From Bacteroidales bacterium UBA1757 (GTDB taxonomy: Bacteria; Bacteroidota; Bacteroidia; Bacteroidales; UBA1402): a DNA stretch of 7,216 bases. The translations under genes were made by a program, and so were the position numbers. A model generated the notes under the pieces. The model was given only the letters and a program-made list of their open reading frames with translations. It was not told the origin of the DNA and made no database searches. The stretch is from positions 1 to 7,216 of the forward strand of contig DCHH01000089.1 in assembly GCA_002315625.1 (NCBI GenBank), given 5' to 3'. Below are positions 5,279 through 7,216 of this stretch, in pieces. The stretch's first letter is position 1. Every line of letters begins with the position of its first letter.

Positions 5279-7216
5279 CTAGAAATTCAGATTGAAGCCG
5301 ACCTTGAAGGTGATTGGCTGACTTACCTTTGCATAATCAAAACCGCGCAGAGCCTCGGCATAGCTGTAGCTGAATTCAGGGTCGCCGCCAAGATAACGGG
5401 TCAGCGTCCACAGATTCTCGGCTGACACCCAAATAGTTCCGCCGACAAACCTAACCTTTTCAAACGACCATCCGAGCTTCAGCCGGCGGAGCTTCAAAAA
5501 CGAAGCATCCTCAATCCACCGGTCGCTGAAGAAGTTGTTGCCCGACGGGTCTCCGTACGCGGCACGCGGCATGTCGGTAACATCCCCCTCAATCTGCCAG
5601 CGGTTCAGAACCGCCTCCGACTGATTGTGGAAATTTGACATCGACTCGGTCTGGCGTCGCACAGCATTGTAAGCCTTATTGCCGATACTGTAACCGAAAT
5701 CAGCCGCAAGCGACCACGCCTTTAACCGCAACACCGTTCCGAACGAACCATAAAAGTCAGGAGTGGCCGACCCAAGGCAGACACGATCCTTGTCGTTGAT
5801 AATACCATCCCCATTCTGATCGACAAAAATCACATCACCGCCCTGATACGGATTGCCGTAGGTATTCAGCAGGCCGGAAGCAACAGCTGCTTCAGTAGTA
5901 GCATAAACGCCCGCCGTCTGATAGCCATAAAATTCGTAAGGTGTATTTCCGACCTTGAGCAGTGTCTGCGCATCGTCATTGTTGTAGGCTGTATATTTCT
6001 GGACATATTCAGAAGTCGCACCAAGACTGGCAATACGGCTACGAAGCCAGCTTCCCCCTGCCGTCAGAATCCAGTCAAAATTGCGGGTATGCACCGGATT
6101 GGCACGAAGAGACAGTTCCACGCCCAGATTATTGATGGCAGCAGTATTGTCGAAATAAGGCTCATTCGAACCATAGACTGCCGAGATGCTGCCGTTCAAA
6201 AGCAGGTCATAGTGGTGGGCATAGTAGGCTCCCAGCCTCACACCCAGCTTATTGCGGAAGAAACCCATATCAACGGCCAGGTCGCCCTGCACCTTCTTCT
6301 CCAGTTCCAGCATGGTGTTGGGCACACCGTTACGCACCAGCGTCCCAAGGTTGAAAAGGTTGTTCGAAACATAATAGTTCCGGCCGTAATTCGACGAGAA
6401 ACGGCTGTTGCCGGTCATCGAAACCTCGGCAGTAATATTCAGCAGATCAACCTTATCGGAAAGTTTTCCCGAATTGGCAGCCATATAGGTTACCGATGCC
6501 GAGGGGAAGAAACTGAACCGCGGGGCATCCGAGCCCGAAGCGCTCGTACCATCAACCGAAAGCGAAACCCGCGTCTTCCAAAGATTGTCATAAGTGTAGT
6601 CGCCGTTCAGGTAGAAGCCCAGCCAGCGCCATGCGTCATTATTGCCGAAAATACTCCATTCGTCAGTGGCCTTGGTCAGGGTACGGTTGTAGTCGTTACC
6701 GGTGTTGTAGCCACTTGATGCGTCATATTCGTACTTCTTTGTCATCAGTCGGGCACCTCCCTGCAAATCAAGAGCGTGAATGCCGCCAAACACCTTATTA
6801 TATCGGGCGTTCAAGTTGAAATAATATGCTTCCTGACGGATAACCCCCATCGACACATAGTTCTCGCCCGTTCCGTACAGCTGCGGAATAATGGCCATAT
6901 CGGTAACACCCGGAGTGAAAATCGATTCTTCCGTATAGTCGTAGTAAAGATTCACCAGTCCCGTCAGGGTCCAATGCTGCGAAGGACGGTAGTTGAAGCC
7001 CAACTGGACATTTGCGTCGTATGCCTTATCCTTCCCCTCCACAGTATTGACAAGGGCAAGAGGATTGGAGACATTGTCATACGGGAAAGATGGGTTTGCG
7101 CTGACATTCCACCCGTTATATTTCAGGTAACGTCCCTGTATGATTCCGCCGTCAGCCAGTTTCTGGTAAGGCGAAAGATTGGGCATCATAGCGTAAGCCG
7201 ACAGAATAGGACTTAC
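5279..7216 (-). CDS. SusC/RagA-family TonB-dependent outer-membrane transporter, 3' part
   Basis: The last 645 residues are present, ending at TAG 5281-5279; the frame stays open through the right edge, so the gene begins outside the window. The internal Met at 7189 is not the start. SusC proteins are usually about 1000 residues, so some 350-400 are missing: signal peptide, the usual N-terminal carboxypeptidase-D-like domain, plug and first barrel strands. The visible part is the TonB-dependent beta-barrel, with alternating aromatic strands throughout. Numbered from the first visible residue, family landmarks are DQNGDGIINDKDR (466-478), FGYSIGNKAYN (507-517), RWIEDASFLKLRRLKLGW (566-583) and the terminal FNLNF ending in the Phe expected for barrel assembly. 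It should import oligomers delivered by the adjacent SusD, powered by TonB-ExbBD. Nothing in the visible part suggests inactivation. The promoter and any regulator lie beyond the right edge. Confidence 0.95.
   Translation of the reverse strand, partial: VSPILSAYAMMPNLSPYQKLADGGIIQGRYLKYNGWNVSANPSFPYDNVSNPLALVNTVEGKDKAYDANVQLGFNYRPSQHWTLTGLVNLYYDYTEESIFTPGVTDMAIIPQLYGTGENYVSMGVIRQEAYYFNLNARYNKVFGGIHALDLQGGARLMTKKYEYDASSGYNTGNDYNRTLTKATDEWSIFGNNDAWRWLGFYLNGDYTYDNLWKTRVSLSVDGTSASGSDAPRFSFFPSASVTYMAANSGKLSDKVDLLNITAEVSMTGNSRFSSNYGRNYYVSNNLFNLGTLVRNGVPNTMLELEKKVQGDLAVDMGFFRNKLGVRLGAYYAHHYDLLLNGSISAVYGSNEPYFDNTAAINNLGVELSLRANPVHTRNFDWILTAGGSWLRSRIASLGATSEYVQKYTAYNNDDAQTLLKVGNTPYEFYGYQTAGVYATTEAAVASGLLNTYGNPYQGGDVIFVDQNGDGIINDKDRVCLGSATPDFYGSFGTVLRLKAWSLAADFGYSIGNKAYNAVRRQTESMSNFHNQSEAVLNRWQIEGDVTDMPRAAYGDPSGNNFFSDRWIEDASFLKLRRLKLGWSFEKVRFVGGTIWVSAENLWTLTRYLGGDPEFSYSYAEALRGFDYAKVSQPITFKVGFNLNF

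Noticed and set aside
4022..5425. Plus-strand open frame of 467 codons opposite the susD-like gene
   Set aside because: It lies antisense to a clearly real lipoprotein gene and runs into the susC end. The translation shows no domain, signal or coherent composition, and no promoter is visible. It is best explained by codon bias of the opposite strand.
6089..6718. Plus-strand open frame of 209 codons opposite the susC-like gene
   Set aside because: It is fully contained within the beta-barrel coding sequence, has no recognisable motif and no start signal. Treated as a shadow frame.
7187..7189. ATG as the start of the susC-like gene
   Set aside because: The frame remains open upstream to the window edge (reading VSPILSAYA) and a SusC protein needs a plug domain and signal peptide before this point. 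The Met is internal.
1..7216. CRISPR array, tRNA, rRNA, toxin-antitoxin or defence system
   Set aside because: No regularly spaced direct repeats, no tRNA-like cloverleaf and no defence-type domains were found on either strand. The coding content is explained by the transporter unit and the IS fragment.

Overview
The window looks like a piece of a Bacteroidales chromosome (gut or rumen Bacteroidota; I cannot name the genus). Three signals support this: a SusC/SusD outer-membrane pair, a type IX secretion (T9SS) C-terminal sorting domain, and a promoter matching the Bacteroides-type consensus (TTTG, 20 bp, TAnnTTTG). Every credible gene lies on the minus strand, so the window reads biologically from right to left.

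From right to left: (i) 7216-5279 is the C-terminal two thirds of a SusC/RagA-family TonB-dependent transporter, cut by the window edge. (ii) 5275-3554 is a complete SusD/RagB-family lipoprotein, starting 3 bp after the susC stop codon. (iii) An 88-bp gap contains a clear hairpin (3518-3546). (iv) 3465-538 encodes a 975-residue secreted multidomain protein: signal peptide, right-handed beta-helix, two InlB-like repeats, two beta-rich modules and a T9SS type A tail. (v) A strong, nearly symmetrical intrinsic terminator (473-526) closes this transcription unit, followed by another small hairpin (449-472). (vi) From about position 412 to the left edge there is what looks like the end of an insertion sequence: a terminal-repeat candidate, a consensus promoter and the first 87 codons of a probable transposase.

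The three large genes form a polysaccharide-utilisation-type unit. SusC and SusD should form the lidded outer-membrane importer for an oligomeric nutrient. The third gene sits where a surface glycan-binding protein (SusE/F position) is usual, but it is built for T9SS export and not as a lipoprotein. No glycoside hydrolase, polysaccharide lyase or regulator is visible here, so the substrate cannot be read from this window.

I see no new defence system, CRISPR array, tRNA or rRNA. The points most worth a second look are the T9SS beta-helix protein in the surface-binding position, the hairpin between it and susD, and the repeated near-palindromic motif that links the IS end to the transposase promoter.
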